Positions 1-5,683 of a DNA stretch of 8,443 nt are shown here, piece by piece (the first letter of the stretch is position 1; each line of letters starts with the position of its first letter). The translations under genes and the position numbers were made by a program. Under the pieces are notes generated by a model. The model was not told the origin of the DNA. It saw only the letters and a list, made by a program, of their open reading frames with translations, and made no database searches. The DNA lies in the NCBI GenBank assembly GCA_017444045.1, contig JAFSXO010000379.1, positions 1-8,443 of the forward strand, given 5' to 3'. The DNA is from a bacterium (GTDB lineage Bacteria; Vulcanimicrobiota; Xenobia; Xenobiales; Xenobiaceae).

Positions 1-116
1 ACCGGCTTTGACGTGAATACTGAGATAGTACCAGAATTATGGTGGTAATGATACCACAGCGCCCCTGCACCAGCCAGCACTGCTAAAACTATTAATACAG
101 TAAAAAAGCGCTTCAT
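1..116 (-). CDS. Probable periplasmic adaptor / membrane fusion protein of an efflux system, N-terminus only
   Basis: Only the first 38 codons are in the window; the gene runs off the left edge. The visible peptide begins MKRFF, followed by a hydrophobic stretch (about residues 5-21, VLIVLAVLAGAGALW) and then polar residues, as in the inner-membrane anchor of HlyD/MacA/AcrA-type adaptor proteins. The ATG lies 3 nt after the stop of the TolC-like gene. Its Shine-Dalgarno (GGAGGAGAGG, plus coordinates 125-134) is embedded in the last codons of that gene, so the two are very likely co-transcribed and translationally coupled. The adaptor assignment rests mainly on this pairing with a TolC homologue and on the anchor-like N-terminus. 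No lipoyl or barrel domain is visible, so another small membrane-anchored protein is possible. Confidence 0.6.
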   Translation of the reverse strand, partial: MKRFFTVLIVLAVLAGAGALWYHYHHNSGTISVFTSKP

Positions 117-119
117 CGG

Positions 120-1799
120 TTATTCCTCTCCTCCGGGGACATCAGGAATGGCATCCAGCTCCACAGGCTCCAAGCCTTCCGGCAGATTATCTAAATCATC
201 GACGCCAATAGCCCGCAGCAATTCCGCCTTCGCCTCGTGATAGGTGTTGGCCGCCGTTACGTAGCTCAGCTGCGCCTCGGCCAGCGCAACCTCAGCATCG
301 GAGACCTCTACGGCCTGCCCAACGCCGACCCGATAGCGCGCAGAAGCCAAGCGATAGCTCTCCTTTGCCTTGGCCACCCCTGACTTTGCGGCTTCAACGC
401 CAGCAGCAGCCTGGCGCATTAATACAGACTTTGACATAACCTCGCTGTAAATGCTCAGACGCTTCTGCTCAAACTGCTCGGCCAATTGATAGGCTACAGC
501 CTGAGCAGACAGTTTTTCATACTTGCTAAGAAAGCCATCAAACAAATTCCAATTAAGGCTTACCCCAACATTCCAGGTGCCGTCAAAGGGGGTAAGAGAA
601 CCGCTCTCGCTGATTCCAGCGCTGGCGCGCAGCGAGGGATACCTGTCGGCATCGGCTAGCTCCATAGCGCAAAGCTGCGCTTTAAGCTGAGCCTGCATGG
701 CCAAAAGCTCGGCTCGACAGGACAGAGCGACCGATACCATTTGCGCTTCGGTTAGGTCTATGCCGCGGTCCCAGTACGGATCCAGAACTAAGCGATAAGG
801 CCTATGGCTGGGCTTGCCCATAGCGGTATTTAGGGCAATCCAGTCCTCGGCCAGCCGAGTTTCTTGGGAGATCACTTTTAATTCAGCCTGGGAAAGATCG
901 CTTTCTGCTGTAGCTACATCTATACGCGCTTTAGTGCCGCCTTCATACAGTCCCTGAGCCTGCTTCAGACGAAGCCTTCTGTTGTCTACAGTCTCCCGCA
1001 TAACATCCAAATTAACCTGATCTGAATAAGCGGCAAACCAGGCCTTGCGCAAGGCCAGAATGGTATCTAGCCTCTGGCTCTCATAATTCGCCAGAGCAGC
1101 CACTTCATTAAGCTCAGCCCTGCGGATGCGCCGTTTGCGGCTATAATCATAAAGCGTCTGGCTAAGCGACAGCTGGACCCCTAGATTTGAGCGGACATTT
1201 GTTCCAGTGCTTATCTTAACTATGCCCTCGGCGCCGCCATTAGTATCTACATACGTTCCGTCACTCGAATCGTTCAGCGTTCCGCTAGCCGACAGATTGC
1301 CAGAAAGACCGATGGTTGGATACAGATTGGCCTCAGCCTGTTTTATAGCATAATGGGAAGACTTAGCCGAATATCTGGTGGCTTTTAGACCATGATCGTT
1401 AGCCAGAGCCTCTTTTTCTGCTTCGGCTAAGGTCAGCACATTGTCGTCAGTAAGTTCAGCATCGCGGTACTGTTTAGACAGCCGATCTAAGCGCTGCTGC
1501 GACCACTCCCAAACCGGAGCCATATGATTCTCGATAGACGGTATGCCTTCATTTAAAACACCGCCCCTGGCTTCTGCCTGGCCATAGCCAGAGTCTAGTT
1601 CATAAGAGGCGGAGAGCGTTACTGGTCTGGCTGAAGCCGGATTTGCCGCATCCTGAGCGTCGGCAGGCGTAGCCAGCACTGGCAGTGCGAGCATAGCGCT
1701 GCCCACCACGCCCAGTGCGATGGCGTCAATTATTCTGCCGACAAGCAAACGGCTGGCCCTGCCATAATCATCATTCAAGAGAATATTACCTTTACCCAC
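120..1799 (-). CDS. TolC-family outer membrane efflux protein
   Basis: 559 residues starting at a GTG. An AAGGA Shine-Dalgarno (plus coordinates 1809-1813) sits 9 nt upstream, which decides the start. Residues 18-48 form a signal peptide with basic R18/R22, a hydrophobic core (about 25-44) and a likely signal-peptidase site after ADA (residue 48). The two OEP repeats of the family are recognisable: SLSQTLYD (about 211-218) with GLYEGGTKARIDVATAESDL (about 283-302), and LNWNLFDGF (about 415-423) with RYRVGVGQAVEVSDAEVALA (about 488-507) ending in LLRAIG. Long Ala/Leu/Glu-rich helices between them match the TolC periplasmic tunnel. TolC proteins form trimeric channels across the outer membrane and periplasm that export drugs or proteins with an inner-membrane pump. 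The region from about 49 to 120 ahead of the first helical repeat is a somewhat long N-terminal extension. The adaptor gene follows 3 nt downstream. The substrate is not predictable. Confidence 0.93.
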   Translation of the reverse strand: MGKGNILLNDDYGRASRLLVGRIIDAIALGVVGSAMLALPVLATPADAQDAANPASARPVTLSASYELDSGYGQAEARGGVLNEGIPSIENHMAPVWEWSQQRLDRLSKQYRDAELTDDNVLTLAEAEKEALANDHGLKATRYSAKSSHYAIKQAEANLYPTIGLSGNLSASGTLNDSSDGTYVDTNGGAEGIVKISTGTNVRSNLGVQLSLSQTLYDYSRKRRIRRAELNEVAALANYESQRLDTILALRKAWFAAYSDQVNLDVMRETVDNRRLRLKQAQGLYEGGTKARIDVATAESDLSQAELKVISQETRLAEDWIALNTAMGKPSHRPYRLVLDPYWDRGIDLTEAQMVSVALSCRAELLAMQAQLKAQLCAMELADADRYPSLRASAGISESGSLTPFDGTWNVGVSLNWNLFDGFLSKYEKLSAQAVAYQLAEQFEQKRLSIYSEVMSKSVLMRQAAAGVEAAKSGVAKAKESYRLASARYRVGVGQAVEVSDAEVALAEAQLSYVTAANTYHEAKAELLRAIGVDDLDNLPEGLEPVELDAIPDVPGGEE

Positions 1800-1969
1800 A
1801 AAATAAAATCCTTCAGGAAGCGCTGATCGTTAGCTATAAAATATGATACTTCCCCTAACTGATTTTTAAATCCTTTATAAGAGAAGCTATTTATACTGAA
1901 TGTCGGTAGCCCAGCGCCATCTGACCTGACAGCATTGCGCCTATAAGCTAGCTTGGGCAGCAGCACATC
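1800..1969 (-). promoter_or_regulatory. AT-rich leader upstream of the TolC-like gene, probable promoter region
   Basis: This 170-bp gap separates the stop of the ECF S gene from the GTG of the TolC-like gene. The half next to TolC (about 1800-1900) is AT-rich, with several TATAAA/TATAAT-like hexamers on the minus strand (for example plus 1874-1879 and 1890-1895). I could not pair any of them with a convincing -35 box at 16-18 nt. The other half contains a palindromic AAGCTAGCTT (1948-1957) just downstream of the ECF S stop. The efflux operon probably has its own promoter here, but its position is unresolved. Confidence 0.3.
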
Positions 1970-2530
1970 CTAGCTTCGCTCGGAGCTGTCTTTGGCGCTG
2001 CAAGTCGAATCGGGCTGGCCATGATCGAGCAGCGGCTCTATGTGGCGCATTACCAGCAGGCACAGCCAGGCGTATATGGGGATATGCAGACTCTGAGTTA
2101 TAAGTGCCTGAATAAGCAAAGTCTGATAGGCCAGCCAAAGCGGATGGATCGGAGCGATCAGCAAAATAAAAGCCGGCACCAGCAGAAACTTAGTAATACT
2201 CTGCCCAATGGCAATAGCGGTAAAATAAGACCAAAAGCTCGGCGGGCTTTGTTTGACGATAAGAGCTGGTATAGCGCCTGTTAAAGCTTGGGTTAGGGTA
2301 AAGCCGGGAAAATACATTTTCCCGCGGGGGAACAGCATACACTCCAGCACATCGCTTATCGCGCCTACCCAAAAACCAGCCTTAGGGCCTAAAATTAATC
2401 CCGACAAAATAATGGGCAAGGCGGCAAAGCGCAGAATCCCCCCTCCTATAGGCGGAAGCGGAACAGCCTGAAAAGCCAAGGTAATGGCGACAAACATAGC
2501 CATTTGGGGCACATTAAGATTATGTCTCAT
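1970..2530 (-). CDS. ECF transporter S component, folate (FolT-like) family
   Basis: 186 residues with about five or six hydrophobic segments and a short polar C-terminus (RHIEPLLDHGQPDS...). Three blocks are typical of folate-family ECF S components: RFAALPIILSG (34-44), GPKAGFWVGAISDVL (48-62) and YFPGFTLTQALTGAIPAL (73-90). Such proteins bind a vitamin (folate or a derivative) with high affinity in the membrane and share an energising module (EcfT plus two EcfA ATPases) that is normally encoded elsewhere; no EcfA or EcfT gene is visible here. The ATG at 2530 has no clear Shine-Dalgarno, so GTG (residue 7) or ATG (residues 10 or 12) are possible alternative starts. The upstream sequence overlaps a solo end of the local repeat family (2538-2568), so its promoter may have been altered by that element. 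No THF or other riboswitch fold was recognised upstream. Family assignment is good; folate specificity is inferred. Confidence 0.85.
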   Translation of the reverse strand: MRHNLNVPQMAMFVAITLAFQAVPLPPIGGGILRFAALPIILSGLILGPKAGFWVGAISDVLECMLFPRGKMYFPGFTLTQALTGAIPALIVKQSPPSFWSYFTAIAIGQSITKFLLVPAFILLIAPIHPLWLAYQTLLIQALITQSLHIPIYAWLCLLVMRHIEPLLDHGQPDSTCSAKDSSERS

Positions 2531-2537
2531 ACATGTT

Positions 2538-2568
2538 TAATGCCGTTAACTTAGCGTTAGTTTAGCTG
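2538..2568 (+). mobile_element. Solo left end of the MITE-like repeat family (copy D)
   Basis: The stretch AATGCCGTTAACTTAGCGTT and the bases after it (AGTTTAGC) match the left end of copy B (AATGTCGGTAACTTAGCGTC then AGCTAGC) with a few substitutions. No right end or core could be found next to it, so this looks like a decayed or truncated copy. It lies 8 bp upstream of the ECF S start codon, in what should be that gene's leader. Confidence 0.5.
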
Positions 2569-2612
2569 ATAGCATCTGGCCAAGGCTAAGCGCCGGCAGC
2601 CGCCATCTAAGG

Positions 2613-2640
2613 CAGGCGCCAAACGATCGTTTGGCGCCTG
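2613..2640. terminator. 28-bp perfect palindrome downstream of the URO-D/RGG gene
   Basis: Two 13-bp arms, CAGGCGCCAAACG and CGTTTGGCGCCTG, separated by AT, give a perfect 28-bp inverted repeat. It starts 30 bp beyond the stop codon of the URO-D-family gene (minus strand) and lies between that gene and the ECF S gene. The position suits a transcription terminator, and the GC-rich stem would be very stable. Neither strand has a T-run after it, so a canonical intrinsic terminator is not shown. A protein-binding site is an alternative, since the sequence is symmetrical to the centre. Confidence 0.4.
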
Positions 2641-2677
2641 ATAGACTTACTATCTCTCTGATAGACTTACTATCTCT
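2638..2677. repeat. 20-bp tandem duplication spanning the stop codon of the URO-D/RGG gene
   Basis: The unit CTGATAGACTTACTATCTCT occurs at 2638-2657 and again, identically, at 2658-2677. On the minus strand each unit reads CAGAGATAGTAAG..., so the last codons (Gln-Arg-stop) and the stop are duplicated head to tail. The first copy overlaps the end of the 28-bp palindrome by 3 bases. It looks like a recent slippage or short duplication event at the 3' end of the gene. Confidence 0.85.
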
Positions 2678-4721
2678 GCTTCTTTATTCTTACCACTCTG
2701 CGGCCGCTATCGTGGAAGGAACGGTCGGAATAATTAGATCTGTCGGCATATCCGCCCTGCCGCTCGCGCCCGCCAAAGCCGCCGCGTCCTTCGCGGCCTC
2801 CAAAGCCTCTGCGCTCATCGCGCTGGCCATAGCCGCCGCTGCGCTCGCGATAGCCTCCACCGCCGCGGTGATCGCGTTTTCCACTGCCGCCACGATGATC
2901 GCGGCTACCCGCACCATTGCGACGCTCGCGTTTTCCCTGACCATGGCGAGATTCGCGCTCGCCATAGCCGCCCTGCGAGGCCCCTCCGCCATAACGGCCA
3001 GAGCGCCTAGACTCGCCATAGCCACCGCGCTGCTCGTAATTGCCATAGCTGCTGCGACGTTCCCATTCTCCCTGCCCATTGCGGCGGGAGCGTCCTTCAT
3101 TTCTATAGCCATCGGCACGATCGTTATAATCGCGGCGACGATCGTAACGGCGTCGACTGTCGGCAGAGCCTTCACGGCGGGCATCCCGCCAAGCCTGGCG
3201 CGGCTTATCGACTGCAGACGAGCTCCTATAATCTGAACCAGCGCTACTGGCAGAAGGCGCACCATCAGCGTCATCCTGCTCATTCCCAGCATACTCACCA
3301 AAATCGTCCTCATAGATATCGTCGATATCGTCTAAATCTATGTCGGGAACGAACGCATCATTGTCAGAGGCAAACGCATCAGCAGGGCTTTCCGCTTCCT
3401 TAAGATCCTCTTCTGGCTCAGTTTGAGGCTGAGCGGGAGTGTTAGACGATGCCACATCTACATTGTCGCCTTCGGCCTCGGAGGCCAATGCTGAAAAATC
3501 GACATCATGAGAGAACATACGCCCAGTCTCTGGGGAAGAGCTATCAGGTGCCGGCTGGACAGAACTGGCCGCTGGCTCAGCATCGCCGGCATTTACAGGC
3601 AGCCCCTTAGAAGCGGCGAGCCGACGCTTAAAATCCTCTTCCAGCTCTTTAGTTTCAGCATCGCTGACAGCCGGCTTGCGTTCGCGAGAACGGAGCAAAG
3701 AGCTACCCAGATCCCGTTCCATGCCAGGCATTCTGCTCATTTCCTTAATGCTAACCCGTTTGCCCAGCGCGCTAGTATGCACCAAGCTGTTAACGCCAGC
3801 GGTGACCGCTTCGAGCAGATAGGGCGATACATTGGTGCGCAGCGAACAGGTGGGCGCCACGATCAGGCCCTTTAGCATATATTCATCTGAATACTTCTCA
3901 AAACGCTCCCGAATAATGCCGGGAGTATAATGGTGCAGGTTCTCGCCATCGATTCCGCCCAAAATCGGACGCTGCCAGGACACTAAGCCTTTAGCCAGAC
4001 CTGGGCGCGTACGGAAATGCTCCCACGAAGCTGCCGCGCTAGGATATTCCTTAACCGATTCAAAAAAAACGCGATGCCCTTTAAGGCGCAAAATCGTGAA
4101 AGGCGTCTTTTTCTGTTCTCGCATAGCCTGGTCAGCGGTCTCAAGGATCATTTTATTGTATTTAAAGCACAGATTATAATGCTCTAGGGGATTAAAATGG
4201 TCGTAATCCGCCTCCGTAAGGCTAAAATAAATGCCATTAATATAAGGAGCAGCTTCTTTAATATAGCCTATAAGCGAGCTGGTAATGACCTCCAGGCCAT
4301 ACTTAATAATCTGAGGCCGGGAGCCTGCCGTTTTTATGAGATTATCAATGCCGACGAGACGCCCCAGTATTGTCCAGGGACTGTAAATGGTATCGACAAT
4401 CCATTTCTGCTTGCCAAAAGCGGCTTGAATATTCTTCAAGGCAATCAGCTGATGGCTCCAGCAGCCCTCGATACCGCGCAGGGGCTTCATCTGCAGAATA
4501 TCGCTTACGCGATCCATGCTCACTCCCTCGCGAATGGGATAGGGATAATCGTTCATCACCTTTATGAAGTCTACATCGAATTTACGGGCAAAGGCGATAT
4601 GCACCGATGCAACAGCCTCACCGCTCATATGCTGCACGCCATAATGGTGCCAAAAGGAGAAGGGAGGACGATCGACAGGCTCGCCCTTCAAAACGTTTTC
4701 TAATCTTTCAATACTATCCAT
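2670..4721 (-). CDS. Uroporphyrinogen-decarboxylase-family protein with a long acidic and RGG-rich C-terminal tail
   Basis: 683 residues from the ATG at 4721; an in-frame TTG at 4727 adds two residues, and neither start has a strong Shine-Dalgarno. Residues 1 to about 315 are a URO-D-fold domain of the MtaA/UroD-like type: DRPPFSFWHHYG (17-28), KEYPSAAASWEHFRTRP (224-240), ILGGIDG (253-259) and a terminal APTCSL (289-294). URO-D relatives decarboxylate porphyrinogens or transfer methyl groups from corrinoid proteins. The His-x-Cys-type metal ligand position appears as LRLKG (211-215), so normal activity is uncertain. After a helical charged linker (about 318-372) comes a disordered region: Ala/Ser/Pro-rich, then strongly acidic (about 434-487, including DIDLDDIDDIYEDDFGEY), then about 160 residues (507-670) dominated by Arg, Gly, Tyr and Ser with repeated RGG, GGYG and GGRE units. 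Such RGG tails usually bind RNA. The frame is uninterrupted and the URO-D half is about normal length, so this is a true fusion on the evidence here. Confidence 0.88.
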   Translation of the reverse strand: MDSIERLENVLKGEPVDRPPFSFWHHYGVQHMSGEAVASVHIAFARKFDVDFIKVMNDYPYPIREGVSMDRVSDILQMKPLRGIEGCWSHQLIALKNIQAAFGKQKWIVDTIYSPWTILGRLVGIDNLIKTAGSRPQIIKYGLEVITSSLIGYIKEAAPYINGIYFSLTEADYDHFNPLEHYNLCFKYNKMILETADQAMREQKKTPFTILRLKGHRVFFESVKEYPSAAASWEHFRTRPGLAKGLVSWQRPILGGIDGENLHHYTPGIIRERFEKYSDEYMLKGLIVAPTCSLRTNVSPYLLEAVTAGVNSLVHTSALGKRVSIKEMSRMPGMERDLGSSLLRSRERKPAVSDAETKELEEDFKRRLAASKGLPVNAGDAEPAASSVQPAPDSSSPETGRMFSHDVDFSALASEAEGDNVDVASSNTPAQPQTEPEEDLKEAESPADAFASDNDAFVPDIDLDDIDDIYEDDFGEYAGNEQDDADGAPSASSAGSDYRSSSAVDKPRQAWRDARREGSADSRRRYDRRRDYNDRADGYRNEGRSRRNGQGEWERRSSYGNYEQRGGYGESRRSGRYGGGASQGGYGERESRHGQGKRERRNGAGSRDHRGGSGKRDHRGGGGYRERSGGYGQRDERRGFGGREGRGGFGGRERQGGYADRSNYSDRSFHDSGRRVVRIKKQR

Positions 4722-4744
4722 GAACAATACATTTCTTAATAGGA

Positions 4745-4854
4745 CAATGCCGCTAACCTAGCTTTTTGCTAGCTTGAACGCTGAACAACAGCACAGCGCT
4801 AACGCATATGAATAAGCGCAAAACAATGCCACGACTATTAAGCTGTTGGCATCG
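4745..4854 (+). mobile_element. Internally deleted MITE-like copy (copy C)
   Basis: The left end CAATGCCGCTAACCTAGC matches the left end of copy B. The right part (GCGCTAACG, ATGAATAAGC, AACAATGCCACGACT, then TTAAGCTGTTGGCATCG) matches the right ends of copies A and B. The GC-rich core present in A and B is missing, giving 110 bp instead of about 225. Its terminal hairpin pairs CAATGCCA (4824-4831) with TGGCATCG (4847-4854), with one mismatch. No flanking direct repeat was found, consistent with an older copy. It occupies almost the whole gap between the TerB-like gene and the URO-D/RGG gene, so it could affect transcription between them. Confidence 0.7.
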
Positions 4855-4863
4855 GGCACAAAA

Positions 4864-5241
4864 CTATTCTTTTTTACCTGCGATAAGCGCGCAGCCCTTA
4901 TCTATCAGCTCGGAGACTTCCGCCGCGGGAATATCCAAATGCGACGCAATCTTATGGATAACGTTCAGCTCTGCATCGGCGAACTCGCCATCGGACATTG
5001 CCATAATGGCCATGGCCTGAATTAAATCCCGGCGATCCTGCATGTCGGGCAAATTATTGAGGAAGTCATTTGCGTTTACGGGATTCTTAATCAGTTCTCC
5101 AACAGCAAACACCTCTTCGGGATTGCAGCCTAGCTTGGCCAAAACTCCGCCCAGCATTTCGCGCTCGCCTTCTGCAATCTCGTTATCGGCCAGCATCACC
5201 TGAATGAGCCCAACAATCATACTAATCTCTTTTGGCTGCAT
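4864..5241 (-). CDS. TerB-like (tellurite resistance protein B family) small acidic protein
   Basis: 125 residues, all-helical in appearance and acidic. It has an internal repeat typical of TerB-like domains: LADNEIAEGEREML (17-30) and MSDGEFADAELNVI (82-95). Each places acidic residues (D19, E21, E25, E27; D84, E86, D89, E91) where the family is thought to bind divalent metal. TerB domains occur in tellurite/stress clusters and as stand-alone proteins in the cytoplasm; the exact role is unknown and no other ter gene (terC, terD, terZ) is visible here. The start is firm: GGAGGT (plus 5247-5252) lies 5 nt before the ATG. MITE-like copy A begins about 110 bp upstream and copy C lies directly downstream. 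A distant relationship to DUF533-type proteins is an alternative. Confidence 0.75.
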   Translation of the reverse strand: MQPKEISMIVGLIQVMLADNEIAEGEREMLGGVLAKLGCNPEEVFAVGELIKNPVNANDFLNNLPDMQDRRDLIQAMAIMAMSDGEFADAELNVIHKIASHLDIPAAEVSELIDKGCALIAGKKE

Positions 5242-5351
5242 AACCTACCTCCAAAGTTCTACCAAGCATCACCTGCAAAGTAATTATCAAACTATAGAAA
5301 CTTCGCAGTTAAGCCCCTTCATCCCTTTTTATTACAACCTTGCCACTGAGC
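5242..5351 (-). promoter_or_regulatory. Leader and probable promoter region of the TerB-like gene
   Basis: Reading the minus strand towards the ATG, there is TTAACT, then 18 nt, then GATAAT (plus 5283-5312), a plausible but imperfect sigma-70-type pair. The strong GGAGGT ribosome-binding site follows at 5252-5247. The far end of the region is the left target duplication of mobile copy A. The promoter call is tentative. Confidence 0.3.
5342..5351. repeat. Left target-site duplication of MITE-like copy A
   Basis: GCCACTGAGC directly abuts the left inverted repeat of copy A. It matches GCCACTGAAC at 5577-5586 in 9 of 10 positions, the first eight being identical. This is the expected footprint of transposase-mediated insertion. 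Confidence 0.75.
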
Positions 5352-5576
5352 CAGTATCGTTAACTTAAGCAATGGCCAATTGATCCCCATTATAACTCCC
5401 CCTAAAGAATGGCAGGGGAAGATGTCGCGGCTGCGACAGAGGGAGTGGCCACAGCTGGCGGAAGAATCGAGGTTTAACGCAAGGTGTACGCTAACTTATA
5501 CGCTAACATACAACGCAGCGCCAACTCACATGAATAAGCATAACCAATGTCACGACTCTTTAAGTTAATGACATTG
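5352..5576 (+). mobile_element. MITE-like non-autonomous element, near full-length (copy A)
   Basis: This 225-bp non-coding element lies between the divergent TerB-like and radical SAM genes. Its left end CAGTATCGTTAACTTAAG is the inverse of its right end (reverse complement CAATGTCATTAACTTAAAG) with a few mismatches. The GC-rich core 5411-5479 matches copy B in 63 of 69 positions by hand count. It contains GTCGC/GCGAC and, just before, CTCCCCC/GGGGAAG hairpins. The right end folds into a perfect 9-bp stem (CCAATGTCA 5544-5552 with TGACATTGG 5569-5577). There is no transposase, so it would depend on an enzyme encoded elsewhere. The bracketing direct repeat GCCACTGA(G/A)C supports insertion as a unit. 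Confidence 0.85.
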
Positions 5577-5586
5577 GCCACTGAAC
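5577..5586. repeat. Right target-site duplication of MITE-like copy A
   Basis: GCCACTGAAC follows the right terminal inverted repeat immediately and mirrors 5342-5351 with a single G/A difference, suggesting the insertion is not brand-new. Confidence 0.75.
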
Positions 5587-5683
5587 TAAATCTATAAAGG
5601 TAGAGTGCTGATAAATGGCGTAAAACAGCAGACTGCTGCATATAAGTGCGCCACGAAAAACAGAGAGTCCATTGGAGTATGAA
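5587..5683 (+). promoter_or_regulatory. Leader of the radical SAM gene with a symmetrical CAGCAG-A-CTGCTG site
   Basis: This 97-bp stretch between copy A and the radical SAM start holds an inverted repeat, CAGCAG-A-CTGCTG (5626-5638). A possible -10 element, TATAAG (5641-5646), follows immediately, and no good -35 is seen. The symmetrical site next to a putative -10 could be an operator, but it is short. GGAG at 5674-5677 is the ribosome-binding site, 6 nt before the ATG at 5684. I saw no cobalamin-riboswitch-like structure. Confidence 0.35.

Noticed and set aside
1898..1936. GAATGTCGGTAGCCCAGCG and a CATTG 20 bp later as a further, very short repeat copy
   Set aside because: The resemblance to the family's left end is limited to about 15 of 19 positions and no right end or target duplication is evident.
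1775..1966. A 63-residue frame in the gap before the TolC-like gene
   Set aside because: It overlaps the TolC start, has no Shine-Dalgarno or recognisable features, and lies in a probable promoter region.
2631..3236. A 201-residue open frame on the plus strand, Ala/Ile-rich
   Set aside because: It is antisense to the Arg/Gly-rich tail of the URO-D/RGG gene. The biased composition (Ala, Ile, Thr) is what the complement of Arg/Gly codons gives, and there is no ribosome-binding site or family resemblance.
2690..3313. A 207-residue Met/Ala/Val-rich frame on the minus strand
   Set aside because: It is an alternative frame of the same RGG-rich tail; stop codons are simply rare there because of the GC-rich repetitive codons.
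5380..5568. A 62-residue frame inside MITE-like copy A
   Set aside because: The frame is not kept in copy B, so it is unlikely to be coding.
5587..5683. A cobalamin riboswitch ahead of the radical SAM gene
   Set aside because: The leader is under 100 nt once the mobile copy is removed, and no B12-box-like motif was seen.
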